Below, one piece after another: positions 24,864-34,508 of a DNA stretch of 43,501 nucleotides (the stretch's first letter is position 1; each line of letters starts with the position of its first letter). The notes below the pieces were generated by a model. That model did not search any database. It was given only the letters and a program-made list of their open reading frames with translations, and had not been told where the DNA came from. Source of the DNA: Caldifarciminota bacterium (GTDB lineage Bacteria > Hydrothermota > Tepidihabitantia > Tepidihabitantales > Tepidihabitantaceae); assembly GCA_026397595.1 (NCBI GenBank), contig JAPLUO010000130.1, positions 1 to 43,501 on the forward strand, given 5' to 3'. The translations under genes and the position numbers were made by a program.

Positions 24864-26000
24864 CTACGGGTTAATCGTGGTTACGTACTTCTGACCGTCC
24901 TTAGTGTACTCCAACACGGCCGCGCTCTTGATTGGGTTGCCCCATTCGTCAAAGGTAATCTTGCCCGATACGCACGGGAAGTCCCTGATAGCGCCGAGCG
25001 CCGTCTTGATTTCCTCCGGCTTCGCATTGGGCGCGTTCTTCAGGGCCTGTATCAGCAGCAAGGCCGCGTCATACCCGAGAGTAGCGAGCGCGTCCGGCTT
25101 CTGGCCGTACTTGGCCTGGTACTTCTTCACCCATTCCTGCACCTCGGGTCGCGGGTCGTCGGGCGAATAGTGATTGGTGAAATAGCCGCCGTAGATGGCA
25201 TCCCCGGCAATCTTGGTCATTTCAGGTGAATCCCAACCGTCCCCGCCAAGGAATACGGCCGTGACCCCGAGCTGGCGCGCCTGCTTGACAATCAGACCGA
25301 CCTTGTTGTAGTAATCTGGGATGAACAGCACGTCCGGGCTGGACTGCTTGATCTTGGTCAGGAGCGCGGAGAAGTCGACGTCGTCCTTGGCGTAGGACTC
25401 GAACGCCGTGACCTTGCCGCCGTCCTTTTCAAACGCGGCCTTGAAGTAGTCGGCCAGTCCCTTCGAGTAGTCGTTGCCGACGTCGTACATCACGGCCGCG
25501 GTCTTTGCCTTCAGACTGTCGTACGCGAACTTCGCTCCGACCGTTCCCTGGAAAGGGTCGATGAAGCACGCACGGAACACGTAGTCCTTCCGCTTGCCGT
25601 CGTCTCCGACCGTTACCTTGGGATTGGTCGAGGTCGGCGTAATCATCGGTATCTTCGCGCTCTGGCACTTGTCCGAGAGCGGAACCGAGCACTTGGACGA
25701 CACCGAGCCGATGATCGCCACGACCTGGTCCATGTCTATCAGCTTGGCCCCGGCATTGCTGGTCTCGGTCGGGTCGTTCTTGTCGTCGGCCGCGATTGCC
25801 TGGACCTTCCGGCCGTTGATGCCGCCGGCGGCGTTGACCTCTTCGATGGCGAGCATCGAGCCGTTGCGGGCCGACTCGCCGAAAGTCTTGACGTCGCCGG
25901 TCAGGGGCACGACCAGACCAATCTTGATTGCGTTGCCGCCTCCGCACGACAGTAACGTCAGCGCGGCGAAACCGGCCAGTACTGCTCTGCTAAGACTCAT
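24864..26000 (-). CDS. Branched-chain amino acid (LivK-type) periplasmic binding lipoprotein
   Basis: 378 residues. It has a lipoprotein signal ending at the lipobox LLSC (residues 16-19), then the leucine-binding-protein fold: IGLVVPLTGDVKTFGESARN, NAAGGINGRKVQAIAADD, VAIIGSVSSKCSVPL, IPMITPTSTNPKVT and FLGGDGWDSPEM. The start is ATG 26000 with AAAGGAGG four bases upstream, one of the strongest ribosome binding sites here. No LivHMGF transporter genes are adjacent, so it is an orphan binding protein; it may feed a distant transporter or act as a sensor. Confidence 0.93.
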   Translation of the reverse strand: MSLSRAVLAGFAALTLLSCGGGNAIKIGLVVPLTGDVKTFGESARNGSMLAIEEVNAAGGINGRKVQAIAADDKNDPTETSNAGAKLIDMDQVVAIIGSVSSKCSVPLSDKCQSAKIPMITPTSTNPKVTVGDDGKRKDYVFRACFIDPFQGTVGAKFAYDSLKAKTAAVMYDVGNDYSKGLADYFKAAFEKDGGKVTAFESYAKDDVDFSALLTKIKQSSPDVLFIPDYYNKVGLIVKQARQLGVTAVFLGGDGWDSPEMTKIAGDAIYGGYFTNHYSPDDPRPEVQEWVKKYQAKYGQKPDALATLGYDAALLLIQALKNAPNAKPEEIKTALGAIRDFPCVSGKITFDEWGNPIKSAAVLEYTKDGQKYVTTINP

Positions 26001-26030
26001 CAAGCCTCCTTTACGGATGAGAATTACTAA

Positions 26031-26072
26031 TACCGAATTCCTGATTTCTAATCAAGTCCCAATGACCCAATG
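26031..26072. repeat. Heptad array, core AAT, plus CCCAATG octads
   Basis: GAATTAC TAATACC, then GAATTCC TGATTTC TAATCAA, followed by CCCAATGA CCCAATGT. A period-7 block passes into a period-8 block in the spacer between tgt and the binding protein. Confidence 0.55.
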
Positions 26073-26087
26073 TCGAAGTGTCCCGCT

Positions 26088-27345
<1,258 letters not shown>

Positions 27346-28323
27346 CTATCCCACTTCCAGCTCGGAGAACCCGCCGAGGTTGAGCCGGCGCGGGCTGTCG
27401 CGAACGACCGAGCTCTCGCCGAGAATGGACCCTTGGAGCAGTGCGTGATCGACCACGACCCGCCGGTTGATGATTGAATCGGAGACGATGGAGCCTCGAA
27501 TCTCCGCTTCTGCCCCGATGGAGACGTTCGGCCCGATGACCGAGCCCTCGATCTTCGCGCTGTCATGGATGAACACCGGCGGCACGATAACCGTGTTCCG
27601 CCTGGGCTTGAAATAGCCCTCCTTTGCCAACAGGTACCGATTGGTCTCAAGCATCGCGTCGCGGGTGCCGCAGTCCAGCCAGTGCTCGATGACCCGGGTC
27701 TTTATCTTCATGCCTGAGTCAATCAGCAGTTGCAGGGCATCGGTAAGCTGGAACTCGCCCCGGGTCCTGCGGCCGCGGGCAATCAGCCGGTCGAGCGCCC
27801 CGAACAGGAGGCCCGAGTCGCGGAAGAAATAGACACCGACAATGGCGAGGTTGCTCCTGGGTCGTTCCGGCTTCTCGACCAGACGGCGCGCGTACCTGCC
27901 CCGTAGCTCGACAATCCCGAACCGGCGCGGGTCCGGTACCGGCTTCACACCGATGACGTTGTCCCGGCCGACCATCTTCGACATGTCGAGGTCGACAATC
28001 GTATCACCGAGCAGGACCAGTATCGGCTCGCCGGCAAAGGCGTCCTTTGCCCTGTACACCGCGTCGCCGAGGCCCTTCGGGTCGGTCTGCTGCACGAACC
28101 GGAACGGACACCGGTACTCGCTCAGCAGGTACTGCTTGACCTGGTCGCCCTGCGCGCCGACCACGACGATTACCTCATCCGGCCTAGCCGGGAGCAAACG
28201 GTCCATGATGTGACCGATAATCGGTTTGCCTGCGACCTGGAGCAGAATCTTGGGCGTTGTGTGAGTATGCGGCTTGAGCCGACGACCCTCACCCGCCGCG
28301 GGAATAACTGCCTTGAACTGCAC
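27346..28323 (-). CDS. Sugar-phosphate nucleotidyltransferase with left-handed beta-helix tail
   Basis: 325 residues. The N-terminal GT-A-type nucleotidyltransferase (VIPAAGEGRRLKPHTHTTPK, the NTP-binding G-x-G-x-R-x-x-P...PK pattern; LVLLGDTIVDLD; VEKPERPRSNLAIVGVYFF) spans about residues 1-240. The C-terminal ~80 residues have hexapeptide repeats (KIEGSVIGPNVSIGAEAEIRG). This is the glucose-1-phosphate thymidylyl/uridylyltransferase-like family, making an NDP-sugar for surface glycans. It follows a sugar isomerase gene by 3 bases, consistent with one sugar-activation unit. Confidence 0.92.
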   Translation of the reverse strand: MQFKAVIPAAGEGRRLKPHTHTTPKILLQVAGKPIIGHIMDRLLPARPDEVIVVVGAQGDQVKQYLLSEYRCPFRFVQQTDPKGLGDAVYRAKDAFAGEPILVLLGDTIVDLDMSKMVGRDNVIGVKPVPDPRRFGIVELRGRYARRLVEKPERPRSNLAIVGVYFFRDSGLLFGALDRLIARGRRTRGEFQLTDALQLLIDSGMKIKTRVIEHWLDCGTRDAMLETNRYLLAKEGYFKPRRNTVIVPPVFIHDSAKIEGSVIGPNVSIGAEAEIRGSIVSDSIINRRVVVDHALLQGSILGESSVVRDSPRRLNLGGFSELEVG

Positions 28324-28326
28324 GGT

Positions 28327-29441
28327 TCAGCCTCTCTTCTGCGCCATGCGGCGCTTCAGTTCATCAATCCTGTCAATCTCCATCGCGTCCTTGCCCAGCA
28401 GCCGCGCCAGTTCCACTGAAACCAAGTCACCGAGCATGATGAGCGAGAATACCCGGGCAAGACGCGACCGGCCCTCGCTTTCAAGACGCATGGCAAGGTG
28501 ATAGGCCTGCTCAGTGATGTCGAGCACCGACTCCAGCCGATACCGCGTGCGCGGGCGGGTTTCGCGGTCCAGCAAGGCGACCACGACAACATCCCGGCCC
28601 GGGTTCTCAGGGTGGCCCATACCGACAATCTCGTTGTGATTATGCTCGGGAAACGAGTTGGTGTGACACAGCACTCCGGCATTCTCGTTGAACTGGCAGC
28701 GCCAGCGGTCCGCGACCGCGTCAAGCATCCGGCTGGTCGAATAGACAATCGGCAACCGACCGTCAATGTGCTTCGCTATCGTGCGGGCTCGCACGAGCCA
28801 GGGCCTGCGTCTGGCTCGCATCAGCCGCACCGCCTCTTCGAGTCCGCGCTGGTGGCCTTTGCACACGCCCGACCGCTCGAGGCTCACCAGCAACGTCGAG
28901 AACAAGTGTCCCAGCGCTGCGCGCGGCGGCATCCCGGCCGGCACTGGGACGACCGAGTACCCAGCCTTTGCCGCGGACCGTCCGAGTTCGCCGCCGCTAG
29001 TAATGGCGATGATGCAGCAGCCCCGTTTGCGGGCCTGCGCATAAGCGGACAGGGTCTCCTCGGTGTTACCCGAGTAGCTGACTGCCACGAACAAAGTCTC
29101 TGAGGAGACCGCAGCCGGGATGTCATAGTCGTTGCACACGAATAGAGGCACGCCCAGTTTGTCGAGCAGCAGTCCGTGGACAATCCTCGCGCTGATTCCG
29201 GACCCGCCCATGCCGGCGACTGCGACCGCATCGAACCTCGGGGACTGTTCCGAGGAGAGGATTGAGGATTGAGGATTGAGGAGGACGGATTAGGATTTCC
29301 CTCTTCAGTCTTCACTCTTCCCTCTTCAGTCTTCCCCCGCACGGGGACTGTCCCCAAAACCGACTTTCCAAGGGTCACCGCACGCGCAGCCCTTGCTCCC
29401 TGCTCAATCTGGTCCGGCAGGCTCATAACAAGTTGCAGCAT
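28327..29441 (-). pseudogene. SIS-domain phosphoglucose/phosphomannose isomerase, frame broken by a repeat insertion
   Basis: The family interconverts glucose-6-P, fructose-6-P and mannose-6-P. The N-terminal piece starts at ATG 29441 (LVMSLPDQIEQGARAARAV). The rest resumes as RFDAVAVAGMGGSGISARIV and continues with VSYSGNTEETLSAY, HNHNEIVGMG and RYRLESVLDI, but in a different frame. In relatives these two parts are separated by only a few residues. Here about 120 bp lie between them (29236-29357): two heptad arrays flanked by GGGGACTGTCCCC-type palindromes. The downstream frame has stops inside the insert, so a full-length product needs a frame change. The distal 885 bases are intact from ATG 29211, which might be translated alone without the N-terminus. 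Confidence 0.8.
29236..29357. repeat. Insertion unit: palindrome, two heptad arrays, palindrome
   Basis: From left: CCTCGGGGACTGTTCCGAGG (29236-29255); GAGGATT units (GGATTGAGGATTGAGGATTG); then CTCTTCA GTCTTCA, CTCTTCC CTCTTCA GTCTTCC to about 29335; then GGGGACTGTCCCC (29343-29355). It lies inside the isomerase coding sequence. Confidence 0.75.
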
Positions 29442-29450
29442 CCGCTCAGT

Positions 29451-29490
29451 CCCGCTATTCGTCATTCGGACTTCGTCATTCGGACTTCGT
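29451..29490. repeat. CGAA heptad array between ptsI and the isomerase
   Basis: Minus strand CGAAGTC CGAATGA, CGAAGTC CGAATGA, CGAATAG. It fills almost the whole 53-base gap. Confidence 0.8.
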
Positions 29491-29494
29491 CGCC

Positions 29495-31270
29495 TCACTT
29501 GCCCTTGTTCTCCTCGAATTGGAACCCGGCGAGATGCGGGAACTTCCGGTCCATCTCGCGCCGGAGCAGGTTCTTCACCTCGAGCGCGGTGCCCAACTTC
29601 AACGCATGTGTTACGACCTCCGCAGCGACGCCGGTGTCGATGTTGCGAATGATGCCTTTGGCTTCGGGAATCATGCCCGGGGAAACCGACATCTCGTCAA
29701 CACCCATGCCGAGCAGTACCAGCATGCCCAGCAGGTCGGACGCGAACTCGCCGCACATGCCCACCCATATCCCCTGCTGGTGCGCCGCATCAATCGTCCT
29801 CTTGATGAGGTACAACACCGCCGGGTGGAGATGGTCGAACAGCTTGGCCACGTGTTCGTTGCCGCGGTCCACAGCCAGCGTGTACTGGGTCAGGTCATTT
29901 GACCCGATTGACAGGAAGCTGCATTCCTTCGCGAGCCGGTCAGCCATGATTGCCGCAGACGGGGTCTCGACCATCAAGCCGACCTCGAAGTCCGGGTCGA
30001 ACTCAACCCCTCTCGCCTTCAACGCTCCCTTTGCCCGCTCGACCTCCAGCTTGGCCCGGCGCAGCTCCTCGATTGTCGAGACCATCGGGAACATCACCTT
30101 CACGTTCCCGAACGCCGACGCCCGCAGGATTGCGCGAAGCTGGTCTCCGAACAAGTCTAACCTGCCAAGGGTCAAACGAATAGCCCGCAAACCCAGAAAA
30201 GGGTTCGCCTCAGTGTATCCGGCCAGCACCTTGTCGCCCCCGAGGTCGAACGTCCGGATGATGACCGGGTACGGCTTGAACATCTTCGCGACCTCGGTGT
30301 AAACCAGGAACTGTTCCTCCTCGGTCGGGGGCCGGCGCTTGGCCAGATACATGTACTCGGTACGGAACAGTCCCACCCCGCGCGCGCCGTACCGCTTCGC
30401 GGCCCTGGCCTCCGCTATGAACTCGATGTTGGCGGACAGGTCGATGGTCCGGCCATCCGCGGTGACCGGGTCGCTGGTCGTGAGGGCGCTCAGCGATTCG
30501 CGGTACACCCTCCTGCGTTCAATCTCGTCGTCGTACGCGCGCAGCCGGTTGGCGCTGGGGTTGAGAATCGCAAGGCCCCGATACCCGTCCACAAAGACCT
30601 TCTGGCCGTCGGCCACGTTCTCGCATAGCGGGCCGGTCCCGGCCACTGCGGGAATCTCCTTGGCCTTGGCCATGATGGCCGTGTGTGAAGTCTTGCCCCC
30701 GGCCTCAAGCACCAAGCCAACGATCCTGCGCGGGTCGAGCAGCGCCGCCTCAGAGGGCGGCAGGTCATGGGCGACCACGACCGTGCCCGGCGCAACCTCA
30801 AGCAGCGACCGCGTATCATCACCGAGCAGGTGGCGCATCACCCGGTTCGACACGTCCGCAATGTCCAGCATCCGCTCCTTGAACAGCGGGTCTGCCGACC
30901 TGGCTACCGGCTCCGACATCGACTTCACGGTCTGGGCGTATGAGAACTCCGCGTTCCGCAGCGCCTCGCGGATGAACGCCTCAGTGTTCTTGATGACTTC
31001 CTCATCACGTATCAACGTAAGCTGGACCTCGATGAAGTCGGCAAAGTCAGGCCCGAGGTCCCGCTTCACCTGTGTGTAGAGCGTGTGCAACTCCCGCTCG
31101 GCCGCGTGCAGCGCCTGCCGGAACCGCTTCAGCTCGTCCGCGACCTGCGCCGGCTCAAGCACCCTCTCCTCCGGGGCAGGCGCGTACTGGCGATAGACCT
31201 GCGCCGCGCCCTGGGCAAACCCCGGGGATACGGGGATTCCCCGACAGCTCTTCTCGATACTACGCGCCAT
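29495..31270 (-). CDS. ptsI: PTS enzyme I (phosphoenolpyruvate-protein phosphotransferase)
   Basis: 591 residues, slightly longer than the usual ~575. It transfers phosphate from PEP to HPr. The phospho-histidine site is GGKTSHTAIMAKAKEIPA (about residues 190-207); the PEP-binding barrel shows GVGLFRTEYMYL, IIRTFDLGGDK, MFPMVSTIEEL, SIGSNDLTQYTLAVDR and the catalytic cysteine in VGMCGEFASD. The start overlaps the end of ptsH by 11 bases. No enzyme II gene occurs in the window, so a regulatory rather than sugar-uptake role is possible. Confidence 0.97.
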   Translation of the reverse strand: MARSIEKSCRGIPVSPGFAQGAAQVYRQYAPAPEERVLEPAQVADELKRFRQALHAAERELHTLYTQVKRDLGPDFADFIEVQLTLIRDEEVIKNTEAFIREALRNAEFSYAQTVKSMSEPVARSADPLFKERMLDIADVSNRVMRHLLGDDTRSLLEVAPGTVVVAHDLPPSEAALLDPRRIVGLVLEAGGKTSHTAIMAKAKEIPAVAGTGPLCENVADGQKVFVDGYRGLAILNPSANRLRAYDDEIERRRVYRESLSALTTSDPVTADGRTIDLSANIEFIAEARAAKRYGARGVGLFRTEYMYLAKRRPPTEEEQFLVYTEVAKMFKPYPVIIRTFDLGGDKVLAGYTEANPFLGLRAIRLTLGRLDLFGDQLRAILRASAFGNVKVMFPMVSTIEELRRAKLEVERAKGALKARGVEFDPDFEVGLMVETPSAAIMADRLAKECSFLSIGSNDLTQYTLAVDRGNEHVAKLFDHLHPAVLYLIKRTIDAAHQQGIWVGMCGEFASDLLGMLVLLGMGVDEMSVSPGMIPEAKGIIRNIDTGVAAEVVTHALKLGTALEVKNLLRREMDRKFPHLAGFQFEENKGK

Positions 31271-31529
31271 CGCGGTCCAATGTCTCGAGCTTCCGCTTCA
31301 GCAGCTCGAACGCGTCGCGCTCATCCTCACCCTGCACCTCAAGCACGACGACGCTCCCCTTGGAGGCTGCCAGCGTCAACAGGGCCAGGATGGACTTGCC
31401 GTTCACGCGCATGCCGTCCTTTGTCAGCCGGATTTCCGAGGAGTATCGCTCAGACAGTCGCACGAAATCCGAGGCCGGCCGGGCATGAAGCCCGACCACG
31501 CCGCCGATAGTCACCTTGCCTTTCAACAT
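31260..31529 (-). CDS. ptsH: HPr phosphocarrier protein
   Basis: 89 residues from ATG 31529 (MLKGKVTIGG). It carries the phospho-accepting histidine in GLHARPASDFV and the regulatory serine in NGKSILALLTLAA, so both His15-type and Ser46-type phosphorylation are possible. I prefer ATG 31529 over an upstream in-frame start at 31583, because the extra residues are encoded by the octad repeat. No ribosome binding site is evident. First gene of the ptsH-ptsI-isomerase-nucleotidyltransferase run. Confidence 0.95.
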   Translation of the reverse strand: MLKGKVTIGGVVGLHARPASDFVRLSERYSSEIRLTKDGMRVNGKSILALLTLAASKGSVVVLEVQGEDERDAFELLKRKLETLDRDGA

Positions 31530-31550
31530 GAGGAGAGAAAGGAAGAAGGG

Positions 31551-31620
31551 ATCGAGGGATCGAGAGATCGAGTGTCCGGACACTCGACCACTAGACCACT
31601 AGACCACTGGGACACATCTC
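31551..31620. repeat. Octad arrays GATCGAGN and ACCACTAG
   Basis: GATCGAGG GATCGAGA, then GATCGAGT, then TGTCCGGACA, then ACCACTAG ACCACTAG ACCACTGG. Period 8 throughout, directly upstream of ptsH on its promoter side. Confidence 0.7.
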
Positions 31621-31715
31621 GAATCACGGGCTAACTATAGCCGCTCGCTGACAACCGTCAACAAATGAGGCGGGCACACGACGCTCAGCCCAAACCGCCG
31701 GGCGCGGCCGGTCGG

Positions 31716-32462
31716 TCAAGCGCCGGGGAAGCGGTCGGGAAAACCCTGCCTCACGGCCCGCTCGAACAGGTCTTTCACCGCGCTCTGTATCTCGCGGATG
31801 AGTTCGACCTTCATTCGGCCCGACGCGATGAGCTTCGCCTCAAGCTCGCCCAACTCCTTCGCCCGCCGTTCCGGCGTACCACGGGTGCGGCCCAGTATCC
31901 CCCACATCTTGCTGCAGTGCTTCTGCAGGATTTCCTCGGTCTCGAGTTCGATGCCACGCGGCTTGAGACTGAGCACGCCGACGACATGGTGATGCAGCCG
32001 TGCGAGCCACAGCCGCCGCGCCGCGAACTTCCGGCTGCGCCGCACCCGCTGCGCGACCGGCTCCGGTAGTTTACCGTCAAACCGGCGAGCGACCGCGGTC
32101 TTCACGTCCAGCTTCTTTACCTCGCGGGAAACCGGCGCGGGAAGGACCGCAACCAACTTCTGCACTTCAGCCAAACCCTGCCGGTCAATAACGCCCGGCC
32201 GGGCCGTGTAGCGCTCCAGGATGTCCAGCAAGTCGCGAAACCCTGCCCCGCAGGCCCGCAGGTAATCGCCGACCAGCCGCAGCGATGGAGTCTTGAACCG
32301 GCCGCGTTCCAGCCGGCAGACCAAAGACTTGCCGCACTTGCCCTGCCGGCCCATGAGCACGGCGAGTTGCTGCTGGGTCAACCTGCGCTTCTGACGAAGC
32401 TCGGCCAGACGCGCACCGAGCTCCCGTGGAAACCAGAACGAATCCTCTAACTGGTACGCCAT
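31716..32462 (-). CDS. XRE-type helix-turn-helix regulator
   Basis: 248 residues. The N-terminal DNA-binding domain is ELGARLAELRQKRRLTQQQLAVLMG...SLVCRLERGRF (about residues 12-55), a typical Cro/C1-type fold. The remaining ~170 residues are basic and helical, with no family recognised; they include HHHVVGVLSLKPRGIELETEE. The start at ATG 32462 is 7 bases after a good -10 box, with no ribosome binding site. Its targets are unknown; it points away from the repeat array and the propeller genes. Confidence 0.82.
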   Translation of the reverse strand: MAYQLEDSFWFPRELGARLAELRQKRRLTQQQLAVLMGRQGKCGKSLVCRLERGRFKTPSLRLVGDYLRACGAGFRDLLDILERYTARPGVIDRQGLAEVQKLVAVLPAPVSREVKKLDVKTAVARRFDGKLPEPVAQRVRRSRKFAARRLWLARLHHHVVGVLSLKPRGIELETEEILQKHCSKMWGILGRTRGTPERRAKELGELEAKLIASGRMKVELIREIQSAVKDLFERAVRQGFPDRFPGA

Positions 32463-32469
32463 ACACCCC

Positions 32470-32498
32470 AGTTTACCGACACGGCAACCGCGGGTCAA
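32470..32498 (-). promoter_or_regulatory. Leaderless-type promoter of the XRE gene
   Basis: Minus strand: TTGACC (32493-32498), 17-base spacer, TAAACT (32470-32475), 7 bases to ATG 32462. Confidence 0.7.
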
Positions 32499-32588
32499 CG
32501 GACGATGGCTCTAAGCTACGCGGCCTCGGCAGGATGGCAACGGAGGTTCCCAACCCCTGTCGCTGGGGAGACGGTATTGAGAGCCCTT

Positions 32589-32850
32589 GTGAAATCCCAA
32601 GTCGAATCCCAAATGGAATCCCAAATGCAGTCCCAAATGGAGTCCCAAATCAAGTCCCAAATCGAATCCTAAATGAAGTCCCAAGTGAACTCCCAAATGA
32701 GATGCCTCTTTCGGACCCAAGTGAAATCCAAAATGCCCTGCCTTCTCCAGTGCCAAATGGAATCCCAAGTGAAGTCCCAAATGAAATCCCCAGTGAAATC
32801 CCTTCTGCAGTCCCTTCTGGAATCCCTACTGGGATCCCTTCTGGAATGAC
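32589..32850. repeat. 12-bp degenerate tandem array (unit near RTGRARTCCCAA)
   Basis: About 20 units: GTGAAATCCCAA, GTCGAATCCCAA, ATGGAATCCCAA, ATGCAGTCCCAA, later drifting to CTGGAATCCCTT. The best preserved 12-bp array in the window. Open frames on both strands encode only tetrapeptide repeats (IPNG-like or GLHL-like), so it is not annotated as protein. A CTGA heptad array (CTGAATG CTGACTA CTGACTA) follows at 32956-32990. Confidence 0.85.
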
Positions 32851-32989
32851 TGCTTCCGATTCTCGCGCGGAGTCTCTCTCGATCTCAGTTCCGGATTCAG
32901 CGCTTTGCCGCGTGTCCTCGCGTCGCGACGGCCGCAAGCTCGGTCGCTCCGCACCCTGAATGCTGACTACTGACTACCGTCTACTCTCC

Positions 32990-33017
32990 TTGACATCCGC
33001 CAGCCCTGTCATAGCAT
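32990..33017 (+). promoter_or_regulatory. Promoter of the propeller gene cluster
   Basis: TTGACA (32990-32995), 16-base spacer, TAGCAT (33012-33017). A leader of roughly 30 bases follows with AGGAGG (33046-33051) five bases before ATG 33057. Same core promoter as the leaderless genes, but with a ribosome binding site. Confidence 0.75.
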
Positions 33018-33056
33018 CTGGCGTGGACGTTCACCAAGACCCAACAGGAGGCAGTC

Positions 33057-34508
33057 ATGTATCGTAGCCGACTGACATTCGCACTGGCCATGGCCGCATT
33101 GGCCGCAATCCTCGTACCCTCAACCCTGACCGCCCAAATCACCTTCCAGCGCACCTACGGCGGCGAAGCCGAAGATCGGGGCCGCTCGGTCCAGCGGACT
33201 GCCGATGGCGGCTACATCATCGGCGGTGAGACCTTTTCCTTCGGTGCAGGATTGAGCGACGTCTATCTTGTTAAGACCACGGCTCAGGGCGAGACTCTCT
33301 GGACCAGGAGCCTCGGCGGCACAGGCTTTGACTACGGCCGGTCGGTCTGCCAGGCCGCAGATGGCGGCTACTTCATCGTCGGTTACACCGAGTCCTACGG
33401 CGTCGGCGGCGACGCCTACGTGATCAAGACCGACGCCTTTGGCCAGATTATTTGGACCAAGACGTTCGGCGGCCAGAACTTTGACTTTGGCGAGTCGGTA
33501 TGGCCAACCGCGGACAGCGGCTTCCTCGTCGCCGGACAGAGCTACTCCTCCGGCGCCGGTAGCGCCGACGTCTACCTCATCAAGGGCAATGCCAATGGCG
33601 ACACTCTCTGGACCCGGACCTTCGGAGGTCTGGATTTCGACTGCGCCCGTTCCGTCCAACAGACTCCCGACGGTGGCTACATCGTCGTAGGATTCACGAA
33701 GTCCTTTGGCGCGGGCCTGGAAGACATCTACCTTATCAAGACCGACGCTCACGGCGACACGCTGTGGACGAGGACGTTCGGCGGTGCCGATGACGACTGC
33801 GGCTTGTCGGTCGCGCGGACCACTGACGGCGGCTATGTCGTCACCGGCTATACCTACTCTTACGGAGCCGGCTACTCTGATATCTATCTATTGAAGACCG
33901 GCGCCTCGGGAGACTCGACATGGACCAGGACGTTCGGGGGCGAGGGCTACGACAAGGGCAACTCCGTCCAGCAGACCACAGATGGTGGCTACATCATCGT
34001 AGGGGAAACGAACTCCTTCGGCGCAGTCAACGGGGACGTCTATCTCGTTAAGACCGACGCCGCCGGCGACGCCATGTGGACCAGGACCTTCGGCGGCGCG
34101 GGCGGCGAGGTGGGCTACTCCGTTCAGCAGACCGCTGACGGCGGCTACGTCATCGCGGGCATTGCAGCCTCCTTCGGCGCAGTCGGGGATGACGTCTATC
34201 TCATCAAGACTGATTCGCTCGGCATTCTCGCTGTGGCGGAGCCGAAGACAAGCCCGGCCCGCGCTCCGGCGCTGTCGCTCTCCTGCGAGCCGAATCCTTG
34301 TCGCGGAGCGACAACGATTCGTACATCGTACATCGTTCCTCGTTCGTCGATGTCCGTCTATGACGCGCAGGGTCGCATGGCGCTGGCGCGTCAGGTCTCG
34401 ACCTCGTCATTTCCCCTTTCCACTTCAGACTTGCCCTCGGGAACTTACTTCATCCGCCTCGCCGCCGCCGGCCATCTCGCGACCCAGCGCCTCATCGTGC
34501 AGCACTAA
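33057..34508 (+). CDS. Secreted seven-repeat beta-propeller protein, paralog 1
   Basis: 483 residues. Signal peptide ends near LTAQ (about residue 30). Seven modules of about 52 residues follow, each of the form SVQQTxDGGYIIxG, GAGxxDVYLIKTDAxGDTLW, TRTFGG; seven copies suit a seven-bladed propeller. The last ~90 residues (SCEPNPCRGA..., MSVYDAQGRM, SGTYFIRLAAAG) form a Por/type IX secretion-type sorting domain. Within that domain lies a heptad array, CGTACAT CGTACAT CGTTCCT CGTTCGT (34319-34352). First of three tandem paralogs. Function unknown; probably cell-surface. Confidence 0.87.
   Translation: MYRSRLTFALAMAALAAILVPSTLTAQITFQRTYGGEAEDRGRSVQRTADGGYIIGGETFSFGAGLSDVYLVKTTAQGETLWTRSLGGTGFDYGRSVCQAADGGYFIVGYTESYGVGGDAYVIKTDAFGQIIWTKTFGGQNFDFGESVWPTADSGFLVAGQSYSSGAGSADVYLIKGNANGDTLWTRTFGGLDFDCARSVQQTPDGGYIVVGFTKSFGAGLEDIYLIKTDAHGDTLWTRTFGGADDDCGLSVARTTDGGYVVTGYTYSYGAGYSDIYLLKTGASGDSTWTRTFGGEGYDKGNSVQQTTDGGYIIVGETNSFGAVNGDVYLVKTDAAGDAMWTRTFGGAGGEVGYSVQQTADGGYVIAGIAASFGAVGDDVYLIKTDSLGILAVAEPKTSPARAPALSLSCEPNPCRGATTIRTSYIVPRSSMSVYDAQGRMALARQVSTSSFPLSTSDLPSGTYFIRLAAAGHLATQRLIVQH

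Noticed and set aside
29236-29357. Programmed ribosomal frameshift in the isomerase
   Set aside because: No slippery heptamer with a downstream structure is evident at a place that would join the two conserved parts directly; the inserted DNA itself explains the frame change better.
32589-32850. CRISPR array
   Set aside because: Units are 12 bp with no spacers between constant repeats, and no cas gene is in the window. The heptad arrays are likewise far too short in period.
32426-32959. Open frames on both strands over the 12-bp array (IPNG-like or GLHL-like proteins)
   Set aside because: Any 12-bp tandem array free of stops gives long repetitive frames; no promoter, ribosome binding site, signal peptide or domain supports a protein, and both strands are equally open.
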